Origin: Laburnicola sp. R22_1
Lineage: Eukaryota; Ascomycota; Dothideomycetes; Pleosporales; Didymosphaeriaceae
Reading direction: 5' to 3'
DNA length: 64,000 bases
Assembly (NCBI GenBank): GCA_014281115.1
Contig: JACONQ010000012.1
Location: 2,418,001-2,482,000, forward strand
This document shows, piece by piece, positions 8,877 to 20,454 of this stretch. The notes under the pieces are model-generated. The model was not told the DNA's origin and did not search any database. It was given only the letters and a program-made list of their open reading frames with translations. Made by a program: the position numbers and the translations under genes. Within the stretch, counting starts at the first letter, position 1. Each line of letters begins with the position of its first letter.

Positions 8877-11800
8877 CAGACTTGTCAATAAACAAAACAA
8901 ACAAAATTTGTGGCTCTGAATTTGTTTGTTTGACGACTTTCTTGGTGTTGTAGTTTGTTTGTTTGATTTGATGGAGCTATAGAGGCGCTTTTTATTTGAT
9001 TGTTTGTTTGATTTTGAGTACTTTAAGAGGACTGTGAAAGAGACTCTGGTGGTGTTATAGGCGGCGGCTCCTCCCACTCATGTATGCTAAACTGTTCGTT
9101 GAGCTTATTGTCATCGTACGTTGCCACCACCTTTGCGCTTGGAGGTTTAAAACCTGCTCGAATCCATCGTTGAGTACAAATTAAAGCAGCCAATAGTTGG
9201 CTGCCCATTTTGCGTCTCTGTGGCTCAAGTACGTCGCCAGTACCCGAGAAGACTCGCTCACAGTCAGCGCTGGAGGCAGGGATAGTTAACACGTCCAGCG
9301 CCAATCGTGACAAATTGGGATACCTCGGCTTGAGCTGGTACCAGTATTGGACAGCTGTACAGCCAGTTTTGTACTGTTCTGATGTCCATGTTGGCTCTCT
9401 AAGCCAGCTCTCGTACTCATCCGCCACCCCTATTATCTCGTCGCTGTTGTCAAGTACCGAATCGATCGCGTCGTCAAAGCTGCTCATCGCGTGTTTAGGC
9501 GCAGTTGTTATTGTTGTTGCTGTCGCTAGGGCGGGCTTGTAACGAGCCCAAAGCTGCTCGAAGCTCGCGTGCGTAGCTTGTAACTGTGCGGGCTTCTCAC
9601 GCCAGAAGCGTTTAAAGTAGTTCTTGAAGCGTGGGTGGAGTGCCGTGGCAGTGTAGTAGACGGGGATTTTGAGGAGTTTATTAAGGTACTTGCTCGCCTT
9701 CTTGAGCGCAGCACGTACGTTGATAGCGACGTGATCTTCTGGCGCCTCGTCTGGCAGGTAATTGACGCTTTCAAACAGTCTAAGGCGGGCATCTAGGTCA
9801 GCAATAAGAGACTCAAACACAGGGATAACCTCGTATAACGCGCCGTGAGTGCCAGCTTTGCCGCGACCTTGCAAGCGATTAGTTGCGGACTTTAGCGGCT
9901 CAAGCACCTCAATGTACTCGGTAATCACCGCCCAGTCTGCAGCTGCAAGCCCGCCTGATCGCATCCACTGCGGCACAATAGGCGGCTTAGTGTTGTTGCT
10001 TTTGGCAAGCTCGTCAGCGTGCTTAGTCTCTTGTATGTGGTAGGAGGAGTAGCTGTTGATGGCGTGTTGTAGCTCAACACCGCGCTTAAAGCAGTTATGA
10101 TAGCTGTTCCAACGCGTAACTCCAGGCTTGAAAGGCTTACGGCGTCTTGCTGTAGCGCCAGCAGGCATCTTAACTGCTTCGCTGTTCTGACAATCCTTAA
10201 ATATACCCCATTGTTTTGGCGTGTTAATGTAGTTAACAATATCAAGAAACACGCCAAGCGGACCATCTTTCCGCCATTGCTTCATATAAAACTCCTCTTC
10301 GTTATAGTGTTCAGGCTCGTTATTAAAGGCGTCGGAGTCAGTGCCAAACATAATAGTTTGCCCAACGAGGTTGAGTATGTGGCAAGCGCAGCGGAGGCGT
10401 CGATCGTTGGCGATAAAGCCGTACATTGTGCCGAGTTTATTAACTGCAGTATCGTTGTTGTAGGCGTTGTCAAGCACGAAATAGCCCAAATTGCTGCTAG
10501 AAATCTCAAAGTAGCGTAGGATTCGTACGACAGCTTCCGCGATCGCTGAGCCTGTGTGCGCACCAACCAGCTGCGGCAAGGCGATGGGAAGGTCAACTAT
10601 ATTGCCTTGAGAGTCAGCGTAGTGCGCACAAATTGCAAAGAAGCCGCGCTTCCCCCTTAGTAGTCCAGCCGTCAAAGCTTATGTGTATTTTGCTAGAGGC
10701 CTCAGACAAGGCGCGCTTGACTTGAGGTTGTAGCCAGCTGTAAAGCCTCATCACGAACCTCGAAACGCTGTTGTGAGACCTCCATAGCGCCGCCTCTGCC
10801 TCTGGGTTGGCGAACCTGATCATCGCGCGGAAGGACTCAGTCTCAAACTCGCGTAATGGCCTGTTGTTGTTGACGAGCCATAACACTGCAGCTTGCCTGA
10901 AGCCTTGTACGTCGAAGTTACCCAGCTCCTGCGTTGCATCTTGGCTTAATGTGACCCCGTTTTCTTCCGCCCATCGCAGCGACTTCTGGCCAGGTTCGAG
11001 CGGCCTCTTGTGTACGATAGTGCCTTATTTGGTGAGCCGATGGCCGGGAAGGTCTTGCTTCAAATGGTTGTTGGCGGCTGTAGTTGACAGAGTGGTCTGG
11101 TGTAGGCCGCCCTTCTTTCTGTTGATGTGACAGTGCTTGCATTGGAAGTAGATCTTCTCAGGGTTAGTACCAAGCTTTCGAAGGCGATAGCCGTGCCTAA
11201 AGACCCAGCTGATGTTGCCTGTGGGTGTGGATAGAGGCACATTGAAGCCTAGTAGGCGCTTCAAGTCAAGGCCTTCGTAGTTGGTGAAGTCAACACTAGG
11301 CGCAGCGTCCTCCTCCACTGAAGCCTCTGTGGCAGCATTACTAAACGCGCGCGGCGGCTTAGTAGCTATAGGCGGCTTATTAGCCACTAACAGCAACTCC
11401 TAAGCTAGCTCATCGGCCTGTAAGGCTTGTAGTATAGGCCGTGGTGATGGCCTCCGGGCGCGCTCCTCTAGCTCGGTTGGTGGCTCTATTGAGCGCGGCT
11501 CTAGAGTACTTTCAAGCACCTTAATAGGCGGCTCCGGCTCGTCAACTACCTTAATAGACGGCTGGGTTGGCGGAGGAGTAAGCGGCCGCTGGCTATCCAT
11601 AAGGCGCTGGCTGGGTTTCGGCGCACGTTGGGAACGTTTGGGCATAGGTTCGGATGCCTCAGCAGGCTCGCGGCTTCGTTTTGGGGGCATGGTAAGCGTG
11701 AAGGTAAGCAAAGGCGCGAAAAAGTAAGCTGTAGGCGCAGGCAAGTAAGCCAAAGTATAGTGGGTGTGTAAGCGTTGACGCGCAAGGTACGCGGAAAGTA

Positions 11801-12546
11801 CGCGGTCGGCTAGCCAACATTACCACTTCATGCCAAGGCGTACTGCGCGACGCTCTGCAGCCCGCAACAATAGAGATATAGTAAAACAGGCGACAGGAAT
11901 TAATTTAGCAACATTGATTTAATAGTTTAACTTATAGAAGACAAGATTTATTGCGTGGTTATAGCAAACGATTTTTTAAGAGTAGTAACTAGGTTCAGAA
12001 TATATAAACATAACTTAGGCTTCGCTGCAACAGCGCAAACTCACTTTGCTACAATACCTCAACACTATAATATTAGCTTATTTAGATTATTATATATATA
12101 TTTATTGTTTTAACAGCTTATTACCTACGTAAAGAAAGAGGAGGAACAGAGGATAGGAGGTGCTAAAGCCGAATAGCAATTCATGTATATCAGTTGCTGG
12201 CGGCCAGTGGAAGCACACATCCGTTATGCGGGCTTTTTTACGCAGGTACAATCCACTTAAGAAGCTCCGTTTTTTGCTCTGTTTACTATAGGAATACCTA
12301 TATAATTGCAGCGTTGGGAAAGTTATTGTTACATCAACACTAAGAATATATCACTAACTCTAGGGTACCTTATCATTACAGTATGCTAAGCGATTCAAAC
12401 AAACTTCAAATTTTTTGACTGCAATTGCCTCTTTTGTTTGTTTGACCTATCAAAATTGCAGCAGCAGCTTTTTGTTTGGTTGACGTTGTCAATTCAAACA
12501 AAATTCAAACAAAATATTGAGGCATGTTTGGTTGTTGACAACCCTG
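8877..12546 (-). mobile_element. hAT-family DNA transposon, copy 1 (3,670 bp)
   Basis: The ends are imperfect 12-bp inverted repeats, CAGACTTGTCAA at the left and, reversed, CAGGGTTGTCAA at the right, flanked by a perfect 8-bp duplication. Many subterminal CAAACAAA/TTTGTTTG motifs lie within about 170 bp of both ends, a usual hAT transposase-binding arrangement. Inside is one transposase gene on the minus strand, then about 850 bp of A/T-rich noncoding DNA before the right end. The element is collinear, with no length difference, with the copy at 58459-62128. Differences seen are transitions, mostly CpA to TpA or its complement. Stops in the transposase make this copy non-autonomous. Confidence 0.93.
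9023..11690 (-). pseudogene. hAT transposase, copy 1 (disrupted)
   Basis: Reading from ATG 11690 (MPPKRSREPAEASE), there is a Pro-rich disordered leader, a BED-type zinc finger (FQCKHCHINRKKGG then H...H), the catalytic RNase H-like region (HISFDGWTTKG, FFAICAHYADSQG) and the C-terminal hAT dimerisation domain (LTIPASSADCERVFSGTGDV). Lesions: a Trp codon turned to TAG at 11400-11402, a CAA turned to TAA near 11025, and a one-base frame discontinuity at a run of five C (five G on the coding strand) at 10652-10656. The first two are C-to-T at CpA or its complement and are absent from copy 2. The third is shared with copy 2. Confidence 0.9.
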
Positions 12547-12554
12547 CGGACCCC
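12547..12554. repeat. Right 8-bp target-site duplication (CGGACCCC) of hAT copy 1
   Basis: Exact repeat of 8869-8876, immediately outside the right inverted repeat. Confidence 0.92.
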
Positions 12555-12939
12555 TCACAAATCGTGCAAAGCATTCTCCACTTTTGATGAAAACTTGCGC
12601 CATTGACTCACTTCGCTTCCTCATCCAGGGTGTCCACCGTAGCGTAGTACGCTACGGTTGCCCCCCATCGCTCTACGCTACGGTTTTTATGGGCGTTATG
12701 TACGTACAGGAGCCCCCAAAAATGACAAATTACGGTCCGTAGTGACCCACATGCCATATATAGACGTTACATAACCTATTCACGTGACTAGATCATGTAA
12801 CGTCACGTGATCATGTCATCCATGTAACTAGGTCAGGTGACTAGATTGAGCCCGCGGGCAGCCCTCAAGGGGGGAGAGCAGCCCTCCAAGGGGGGCTACT
12901 GTAGAGCCGTACTACGGGCCAAAATACGTACAAATACGG
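12555..12939. other. Intergenic with palindromes and CACGTG sites
   Basis: Contains a near-perfect 21-bp palindrome (CCGTAGCGTA-G-TACGCTACGG, about 12646-12666), a third TACGCTACGG nearby, two CACGTG motifs near 12780-12810, and a duplicated AGCCCTCAAGGGGGG-like block at 12860-12895. No gene recognised. It could be a decayed small element; I cannot define its ends. Confidence 0.5.
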
Positions 12940-15017
12940 CTACGATACGTTGGATACGCTGTCCTCATCACCCTCAACACCTCCGCTGTCAGTCGCTGTG
13001 CCTGATTCGAGACGGGAAACGTTATCCTGTTCATGTCCCAAACGCCCCGACCTCCTCCAGAAGCGGAGCCGATTCCTAAAGTCAGGTCTCATAATCAACA
13101 GCGAAATGATGAGTGCCAGCATAATAATCACAACACTAATAGGTGCTATGACGATATTCAGCCATATTTCTAAAGTCGCAAGATAGAGACTTACTCGCGA
13201 TCTTCCAGAGATCCCATGATGAAGGATTGTTGCCGTCTCAGGTGATTTCGGACACGTTTTGTCCAAAGTAGGAAGTAAAGAAGGAAAGTGGTAGCTAGTT
13301 GACGATAAGCGCTGGGAAGATGTACCTATCGGCTGACTTACAAAGATGACGGTTACGATGGTAAACAGCATCACAGCCTGGCCTTGCTTGGTTGCAGTTC
13401 GCGTTTCTGCAAGACTGGCAGTCTTCGACTTTAGGTCCAGCAGATCATGTAACTGCGACCAGGTTAGAAAACGCACGATGTAAATGCATAACTGGATGTT
13501 ACAATCTTGTGCGTGTACTCGGCTTCGGTTTTAATGCTGTCCAAGTCCACAACCAGCTGTTCGAGCTCCTTGTATGTATTCATGGCTGAGCAAGCGGCGG
13601 TATCAAATGCACGGCCGGGTTCGTCCGAATATATCTCTTTCATCTCTCTCATCCCGTCCTCGAGCTTCCTCACAACGTCTATCTGCGTCTGCACCAGATG
13701 TTTGATCATGTTCAACTCATCGATTATGTCAGATACCTCAAGGATCAGTTGAGACTCCTTACTGTCGTCAAAAGCTGTCTGGTCGAGTTGTTTGTTGGTG
13801 TGTCTTATGTGGAATTCCTGAGAGCACGATGTCTGCGATGCAGCCTATAGGATAGGTTAGTAGCCTGTCGCAGCTACACGTTCACATGCAAGGGATATGT
13901 TTGGAATGTAGAAACCCTGACCTTTTCCCTGGTGGCCCATCTATAGGTTTCGATAAGGTCTACGCCGTCCGTGTTGCGTTCCTCGAACAGATAGCCCATA
14001 ACTTTTCGCACAAGCAGTGACTGGAAGGCCCATATATCCTTGCAGTAGCGTGCGTCGCGTTGAATAGAGTTGTAGAGATTCGAATGTCTCACATAAGTGC
14101 TAGTGGCCGGAAAGGACGATATGATGGTATCTAATAGAAGTCAGCTCAACGCGATAGTGCAACTGGTGTGTATCGCGATAAGAATCATAATGGCTGATTG
14201 CTTACTATCACCGGCCGTGAAACACCACAGCTGATCTATCATAATCATAGAACTATTATCTGCGGCAGTCTCACGACCTTTGCTGTCTAATCCTCGCCCC
14301 GTCCATTTCGATATTGTCTGATCGGCGTCCCTCTTAGATGTATCAGTCAATGAAGGGTAATAGAACTGGTCTAGAGTCCTCCTTGGGTGCGTAATTGTAT
14401 AAGGCTGGTTCCCATCGTTCATGTTTATGGTCCTAATCTCGTACTGCTTATGTAGCTCTTTGTAGACGTCATATATCTCCCAGCTCATGTAAGGCAGCTT
14501 TTTTGTGTGTCAGAATCGAGTGAGGAATGGTTGGAAGGCTTACATATAGCATGTCACAAAATTCCCGAATATCCCTGTCAGTCGTATATGATGCCTCCAT
14601 GTGCATAGAGTGGTAAGGTAGGTCGAACTGTGACAGTACTGGGCGAAGCTTTGATGGATACGGAGTATATCCGCACTTGGAGAGGCAGATCTAGCGGTGA
14701 CGTACGTTAGTAGCGTCGCTTCGTAAGTTCTTCACAGAACTTACATTGACCAGGCCCATGTTGTTTGATGGTATGTGGATCCATCTCCAGCCATTCAGAG
14801 GGGCATCGAGGAACTCAAAATCTCTTGTAAGATCTTCGATTTTTCGTATGAGTCTAAACTCCCCAGATTCTATGATGTGAACTATGGCGGAGTTGTTGGC
14901 CTTTCGTCCTTGGTCCGTAGAACTGGACATGCTGGTTACATTAGATGCGTGCAGTGAGGAAGAGTCTGGATATCTAGGTGGACTGCGAAAAGAAACGGGT
15001 GTGGGTCGGGCGAACAT
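12940..15017 (-). pseudogene. CorA-like Mg2+ transporter-type membrane protein with an in-frame TGA
   Basis: Eight exons can be joined: complement of 14745-15017, 14544-14690, 14206-14497, 13922-14130, 13503-13844, 13342-13452, 13195-13294 and 12940-13145, summing to 560 codons. The C-terminal half matches fungal CorA-like proteins: DQLWCFTAGD, a helical stalk (KHLVQTQIDVVRKLEDGMRE, AETRTATKQGQAVM) and a first membrane helix reading VMLFTIVTVIFLPLSFFTSYFGQN across a splice. At 13238-13240 a TGA interrupts EIT-stop-DGNNPSSWDLWKI; a second hydrophobic segment (PISVVIIMLALIISLLIM) and a charged tail lie after it. No plausible intron removes the stop. The usual GMN filter motif is replaced by GQN. 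If translation stops, 476 residues with one membrane helix remain. The 5' end is provisional. Confidence 0.7.
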
Positions 15018-15737
15018 CAACGCCTTTTTGTAGGTAGCAGTAAGCTGAGGCTGCGCTTACGCGCCCACAGTGCATGAGCTGAAGACAGCATGCACCAATG
15101 GTAACATTTCAGGCTCTCGTAAACCATAGCGAGGCGACCGAAATGCATGGGCTCCAGAGCGACGCAGACCGGTTAGGCAACCACTGGCACATATGTAGAA
15201 GTAGTTCATTAGCTTTTGAGTAGTCTGTTGGCTGGAGCTGGAGTAATTTACTAAAAGGGAAACCGTCACAACAAAATAGACAGCATAGGTAGATGGACAA
15301 AGTTATGGGCATCTAGACCACCCATGGAGACATCTAGACCACCCGTGGACGACAGCCAAGCCACTAGCGATCGGACCCTACGAACCGAACCGCACCCGCC
15401 AAGCCCCCTCCGCCCGTTTCAGCCACAGCAGGGAAACGAAACACGCAGCCTTGTTTCGAATCCCCAAAAATCTCCGCCGCATTGCAAAGACGTTACTGTT
15501 CTTCTGCATTTCATTTCACTGCTCTTCAGTATTCTTCTCTTCCCACTATCCATTGAACCCGTTGCTGTTGTTATCGTTGTTGCAGTTGCTTCGCCACCGC
15601 ACCGCCGCACAAGCACTCGTGAACACCTACCCCGCTATTCCCCTCCCAACAGGGCTGCAACAGCAACCGCCTCCGAGGCTGTGCTCGGCTTTTGCGCCTC
15701 ACCACGACACACACCACACACACACACACACCACACC
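15018..15737. other. Divergent intergenic region with CA microsatellite
   Basis: Shared upstream region of the CorA-like gene and the small membrane protein gene. It carries pyrimidine-rich tracts (about 15505-15560) and a CA-rich microsatellite at 15704-15735 that runs almost into the ATG at 15738, so it lies in the 5' UTR. Short minus-strand frames at 15057-15312 could hold an upstream exon of the CorA-like gene, but I could not join them. Confidence 0.5.
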
Positions 15738-16107
15738 ATGGGCGCACTATCCAACCTCATCCCCCTCGTCATTCTCTTCGCCCTAGTCGCAGGCCTCGCC
15801 TGGGTGGGATACCAAGTACGTCCTCCCTCTCCCATCCTTCCCTCCCTTCCAAGGACAACCGCTAACCCCACCAAAGATATACATCTACACCGCGACCCTC
15901 GCCACGCGCGGCGTCCGCAAAATGGAAAAGAAAAACGTCGTCTTCACCAAGGACGGGGCGCGCGTGGGCGTCAAAGAAGTGCGCGCGGAAGAGTACGCGG
16001 ATAGGACGCAGAAGGCGTTTGTCAAGACGTGGAATGCGGCGCATGAGGAGGGGGGCACGGCGAGGGAGGCGGGGAGGCCGTCGGCGTCGAGGTCGAGGAC
16101 GAGGTAG
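15738..16107 (+). CDS. Small conserved single-pass membrane protein
   Basis: Exons 15738-15815 and 15877-16107 (61-nt intron) give 102 residues. The N-terminus MGALSNLIPLVILFALVAGL is a membrane segment or signal anchor, then a Lys-rich amphipathic stretch (RKMEKKNVVFTKDGARVGVK) and a basic Ser/Arg-rich tail ending SRSRTR. The start follows CACACC, a favourable context, and the intron interrupts after the membrane helix. From memory, similar small proteins occur across filamentous ascomycetes, but no function is known to me. Confidence 0.75.
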
Positions 16108-16633
16108 TTGTGTTGGGGGTGGGATGAGATGGGAGGAGATGGAGGGGGGAGGAGAGGGTGCATGTATGGCTGAAGGAAGGAGGTCGTGAGGGATGCTTGT
16201 GGCTGCAGGGAGGGGTATACAGCGGGTATATATACAGCCACACATAGCATCCTGTATTCTTTTATCCCCATGGTGCTTGTCTCATCTCGTCTCGTCTGAA
16301 TGCGTAGTGTAGTGTAATGGGCCGTGTATGGTGTATGGTGCAGGAAGTGATGCATGGCATAGCATAGCATAGCATAACAGCGGATGCAGCGTTCACTTCA
16401 CCACTTCACCACTTCACGTAACTAACAAGTACAGACATCCCCGCCTACGAATGAGAGAGGTAAACCCAATACGACAACTAAACTAACAAGAATTAATTCC
16501 CTGAACAGAAACATGCCTGGAAGAGAAACATCGCAGACCTTTTGGTATACAGAAACATACTCACAAGCGATATACCACGCCACAGAAGAACAAACCGCCA
16601 GAAGAACCCCAACCCCAACCTATCCAACCAACT
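16108..16633. other. Convergent intergenic region with simple repeats
   Basis: Holds both 3' UTRs. Small direct repeats are visible: AGCAT/AGCATA units near 16355-16378 and three CCACTTCA units near 16395-16415. No gene recognised. Confidence 0.5.
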
Positions 16634-18767
16634 CTACTTCAAAAAACTCGCACTCCCCGCCCTCCTATCCCTCTTCAACGGCGAAAACGTAAACCCCTCC
16701 TCACTCATCATATTATACCCGCCACTAATCGGCCTCGGGGGGCCCTTCCCCAGCACACTCTTGCCCAGCGCCCTCGCCGCAAAAAGCCCCTTGCTACTCG
16801 CCGGCTTCCCCGGCGCCTCGTCCTCGTCCGCGTCATCGAACAGCGTCTTCCCCAGCCCGCCGCTGCTGGGCCCAAGTTTGCGCTTCTTCTTCTTCGTCTC
16901 GGCCGCTGGATCGTCGGTGAAAGCGGCAAACGACATGAGCGACTTGCGGGCTTTGGTTTTGGGGACGAGTTTGGTTTTGGAGGATGTCGAGCCGTCGTCG
17001 GCGGGTTTGAGCGGGACGGTGACGGGCGCGGTTTGGGAAGTGTCTTCCGAAGAGGACATGGACGAGCCTTCTTCGGTGACCATTTCGAGCGCGGGAGTGG
17101 GGGCCTTCTTACGGGCAGCGAGGACTTTGGCGTTGGCCTTGTTGGAGGCGGACGGGGCTAGGGGTTTGGTCTTGAGTTCTAGGACCCGCTTGGGGGCTTT
17201 CTTGGGCGGAGCGGTGGGTGTTGCTTCTTGAGCTCCGGCGGCGACATCATCGTCCTCGTCTTCTTCAAGGATGGTCTCCCCGGGCGCCACGACGACGGTG
17301 CGGTTGAGAAAGGGCGTGAGCGAGAAGGTGGACGTGTCGCCGACTGCGGAGACGGACGTGCCGCGCTTCGACTTCTTCGCGGGGAAGCCGTCTCCTGGCG
17401 TTCCGAGGTTGGTCTCGGGCTCAACAGAGGCAGCCATCCGCTTCCGGGCAGCCTTTGCAGGCTTGACGGATGTCTCTCGAGCTGCCTTGGCTGGCGGTGC
17501 GGTCTGTGCTCGGTCCACCCTCTGAAGCTCTGCCTCCTTCTCCTTGAGCTTCTCCTTGGTGGTACGTAGCTTCTCCCGGAAGGCGCTGAGCTTGTCATCG
17601 AGAATCGTGTTCCGGCCCTGCAGCTCAGCAAGCGTCTTGGTGTACTCCTTCTCTTGCTGCTTGCGCTCTCGCTTCTCCTCTTCCAGTTCCTTTTTGAGAT
17701 CGGAGCTCCCATCGGTCTGCTTCTTGTCGGCCTTTTCCAGCTTCTGGCGCTCGCGCTTCGCCTTGTCGAGCTGCTGTCGGAGTTCCTCCAATTGGGCATT
17801 GTCCTTTGCACGAGCGCCCTTCTCTTGTGCCAGCTCCTGGCGAAGCTGCTCCACCTCGGCGCGTTCCTCGTCCCGCTTACTCGCTTTCTGCGCCTCCTTC
17901 TTGCCGGTCTTATCCAGCTTCGCCTGAGCGCGCTCCGTCGCCTGTTGTTGAGATTCGAGGTCCGCCCGCGCTTCCTCGGCAGCCTTCTCCGCCTCGGCCA
18001 ATGCACCCTCGGCCTTGAGGCGATCCTTCTTCTCCTTGGCCAGCTCTTTGCGCAGCTCTTCTACCTCGCCGCGGAGGTCCTCGTCCTGCTCCATCTTCTT
18101 CCCTTGTTTAGCCAATGCGCGTGCGGCGGTGCGCTTCTCGTTCTCGAGCTCGACTTGTGCCGTGTTGAGTTGGCGCTGTAGCGAGAGCTTCTCGGCAAGC
18201 AAGCCTTGATTGGAGTCGACCTGGGCGCGTAGGTGTTCGACTTCGGGGCGTAAGGATGACAATTCGCGGGTGAGGGCCAGTTTTTCCGAGAGCATCTTGT
18301 CCGAGTCGGACGTGACGTTTTCCATGGCTTTTAGTTCGGCCTGCAGCGTGGTTAGTGAAGGTCTGGTGCATGGGACGTGACGCACCTTTAGATTCGCCAC
18401 TTCCCGAGCCTGCGTCCGGATCTGGTTTTGCGCCAGCTCGGCCGCAGCCGTCCGCTCGTCAATGTGCGCCAACGCTTCATCAAGCGCAGTCTCCAGCTCG
18501 TCCGACCGTGCCTGTTCTTCCTCGAGCTGCTCGTGCAGGTCGCTGTTTTCGTCCTGCAGCAGACACTGGCTGACTCGCAGCTTCCGAATATCCTCATCCT
18601 TGGCGACGATCTCGACCGAGTGTCTGCTGCGCTCGAGGCTGAGCTCGAGGCCCGCCGTCCGTAGTGAATGCTTTAGCTACACGACTGTCAACAACATTCT
18701 CTAGGTGTGTATGGCATCTTACATCTTTAATTTCATACATATGTTCTATTTCCATGTCGATAGCCAT
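16634..18767 (-). CDS. Long coiled-coil protein of unknown function
   Basis: Exons are complement of 18723-18767, 18386-18670 and 16634-18340 (introns 52 and 45 nt), giving 678 residues. From about residue 20 to 350 it is a nearly unbroken heptad-rich coiled coil dense in Glu, Lys, Gln and Arg (RSRHSVEIVAKDEDIRKLRV to about KLKEKEAELQRVD). The rest is disordered and Lys/Pro/Ser-rich with KKSKRGT and KKKKRKLG, likely nuclear localisation signals. It ends in a conserved-looking tail, EEGFTFSPLKRDRRAGSASF. That layout resembles fungal chromosome-segregation or spindle-associated proteins, but I cannot name the family. The start MAIDMEIEHMYEIKD is joined by a canonical intron; more 5' exons are possible. 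Confidence 0.7.
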
Positions 18768-19119
18768 GATGTGAGTCTGTATCCAGATGGACACGCAGGT
18801 GGGAGGATAGGGTTGGAGGGGCTGAGTCAGGCCGACGCGTTGTAAACACAACAATGCCGTTGCCAAGGCGCGCATCACCAGATACGCCTAGGATGTTCCA
18901 ACGCTCAACAAGCAGATAGCGACATGAAAGTTAGAGAATGAAGCCTAATCATCTCACAATAAAACCACATTACATGCTTCATATAATTCAACTTAGTTTG
19001 CACTCCCAAGTTCACCAGTTCACACCCCTGCCGCTCGCTTAACCTGATTACGTATCCCAAGGACACGTTCCCAAGCTCTCCAGACAGCTCCCCAACCTCA
19101 CACCCCCATCTCTGGCACA
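18768..19119. promoter_or_regulatory. Divergent promoter between coiled-coil gene and OST3/6
   Basis: About 350 bp separate the two start codons. No ORF or RNA gene is visible. The last 60 bp before 19120 are C-rich, as in many fungal 5' UTRs. Confidence 0.45.
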
Positions 19120-20255
19120 ATGCGGTGGACACAGCTCCTTACAGCCTCGCTGCTGCCCGTTGCCGCCCTCGCCGCCAAAAAGTCCTCAGGCGACCGCTTC
19201 AACGACTTCCGCTCCAAATCGCTCTCCGGCCCCGTGAAGCTCGAAGATGCAACCTACACGCAATTGACAAAAGCGCCGCGAGATTACTCGGTAGCCGTCC
19301 TGCTGACGGCGCTGGAGACGCGCTTCGGCTGCGTGCTGTGCCGCGAGTTCCAGCCCGAGTGGGATTTGCTAGGCAAAAGCTGGACCAAGGGCGACCGAGA
19401 TGCGCAGAGCAGACTCCTCTTTGGCACACTGGACTTTGTCGACGGGAAAAACACATTCCAGTCGGTATGCAAGACCTGCCTCACAGAGAGTAATGACTGA
19501 CGTGATGGATTCTAGCTGATGCTGCAAACCGCCCCCGTCCTGCTCTACTTCCACCCCACCGTCGGCCCCAACGCAAAGCTCGACGCGCAACCCGTCCGCT
19601 TCGACTTCACAAACGGGTACCTACCCCCCCATCCCATTTAAAACCACCTCCTAACAACCACAGCCCCCAATCCGCCGAGCAAATCCACGCCTGGATCTCG
19701 CGCCAGCTCCCCGCCTCCGCCCCCAAACCCGCCCTCTCCCGCCCCATCAACTGGGTCAAATACACGACCGTGACGACGGGCGTGCTCGGCGCCCTCACCC
19801 TCGTCGTCGTCGCATCGCCGTACGTCGTTCCCATACTGCAGAACCGCAACCTGTGGGCGGCGTTTAGCCTCATCGCCGTGCTGCTCTTCACAAGCGGCCA
19901 CATGTTCAACCACATCCGCAAGACGCCGTACGTCTCGGGCGACGGCAAGGGCGGTCTCTCCTACTTTGCCGCCGGCTTCAGCAACCAGTTTGGCCTCGAG
20001 TCGCAGATTGTCGCCGCAATGTGTGAGTTGTCATACCTACACCTGAGGAAGGAAACGGCTAATCGAGTTCTAGACGGCGTCCTCTCCTTTGCTACCATCT
20101 CCCTCGCCCTCAAAGTGCCTCGCATCGCAGACGCCCGCGCCCAGCAGATTGCCGTCTTCCTCTGGAGCGGCGTCCTCCTCTGCATGTACAGCTTCCTCCT
20201 CAGCGTCTTCCGCAAGAAGAACGGCGGCTACCAGTTCTGGCTCCCTCCGTTTTAA
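19120..20255 (+). CDS. OST3: Oligosaccharyltransferase complex subunit Ost3/Ost6
   Basis: Exons 19120-19464, 19516-19616, 19664-20022 and 20074-20255 (introns 51, 47 and 51 nt) encode 328 residues. A signal peptide (MRWTQLLTASLLPVAALAAK) precedes a lumenal thioredoxin-like domain with the redox motif CVLC at residues 71-74 and cis-Pro context QTAPVLLYFHPT. Four membrane helices follow (VTTGVLGALTLVVVASPYVV; LWAAFSLIAVLLFTSGHMFN; GVLSFATISLALKV; IAVFLWSGVLLCMYSFLLSV). Family members sit in the ER oligosaccharyltransferase, where the CxxC forms mixed disulfides with nascent chains and aids N-glycosylation of hard sites. Length and motifs are normal. OST3 versus OST6 cannot be separated here; filamentous fungi usually have one. 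Confidence 0.92.
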
Positions 20256-20454
20256 GTGTGCACAGGGCGAGTAGATTTCTGCATCGATCGAGTAGGGACA
20301 AAGAAGTGAGCGGGTCGTTCGGTCGGAAAAGTCCATATGTTGTAGAGTTGTCGGTCGGTCCCATTTGTGTAAACCATACATTAACTCGCTGGCGTTGGCT
20401 GGAAAACGGAAAATCCGGACCATGATTTATTTATTCAATCCCATGCCAAGTCTA

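Noticed and set aside
10640..10665. Programmed +1 frameshifting in the hAT transposase as a firm claim
   Set aside because: Fungal hAT genes are not known to me to need it; inheritance of a broken parent explains the same data, so it is kept only as an open finding.
16708..18006. Arg/Ser-rich minus frames and Leu/Ser-rich plus frames over the coiled-coil gene
   Set aside because: Out-of-frame readings of Glu/Lys-rich codons.
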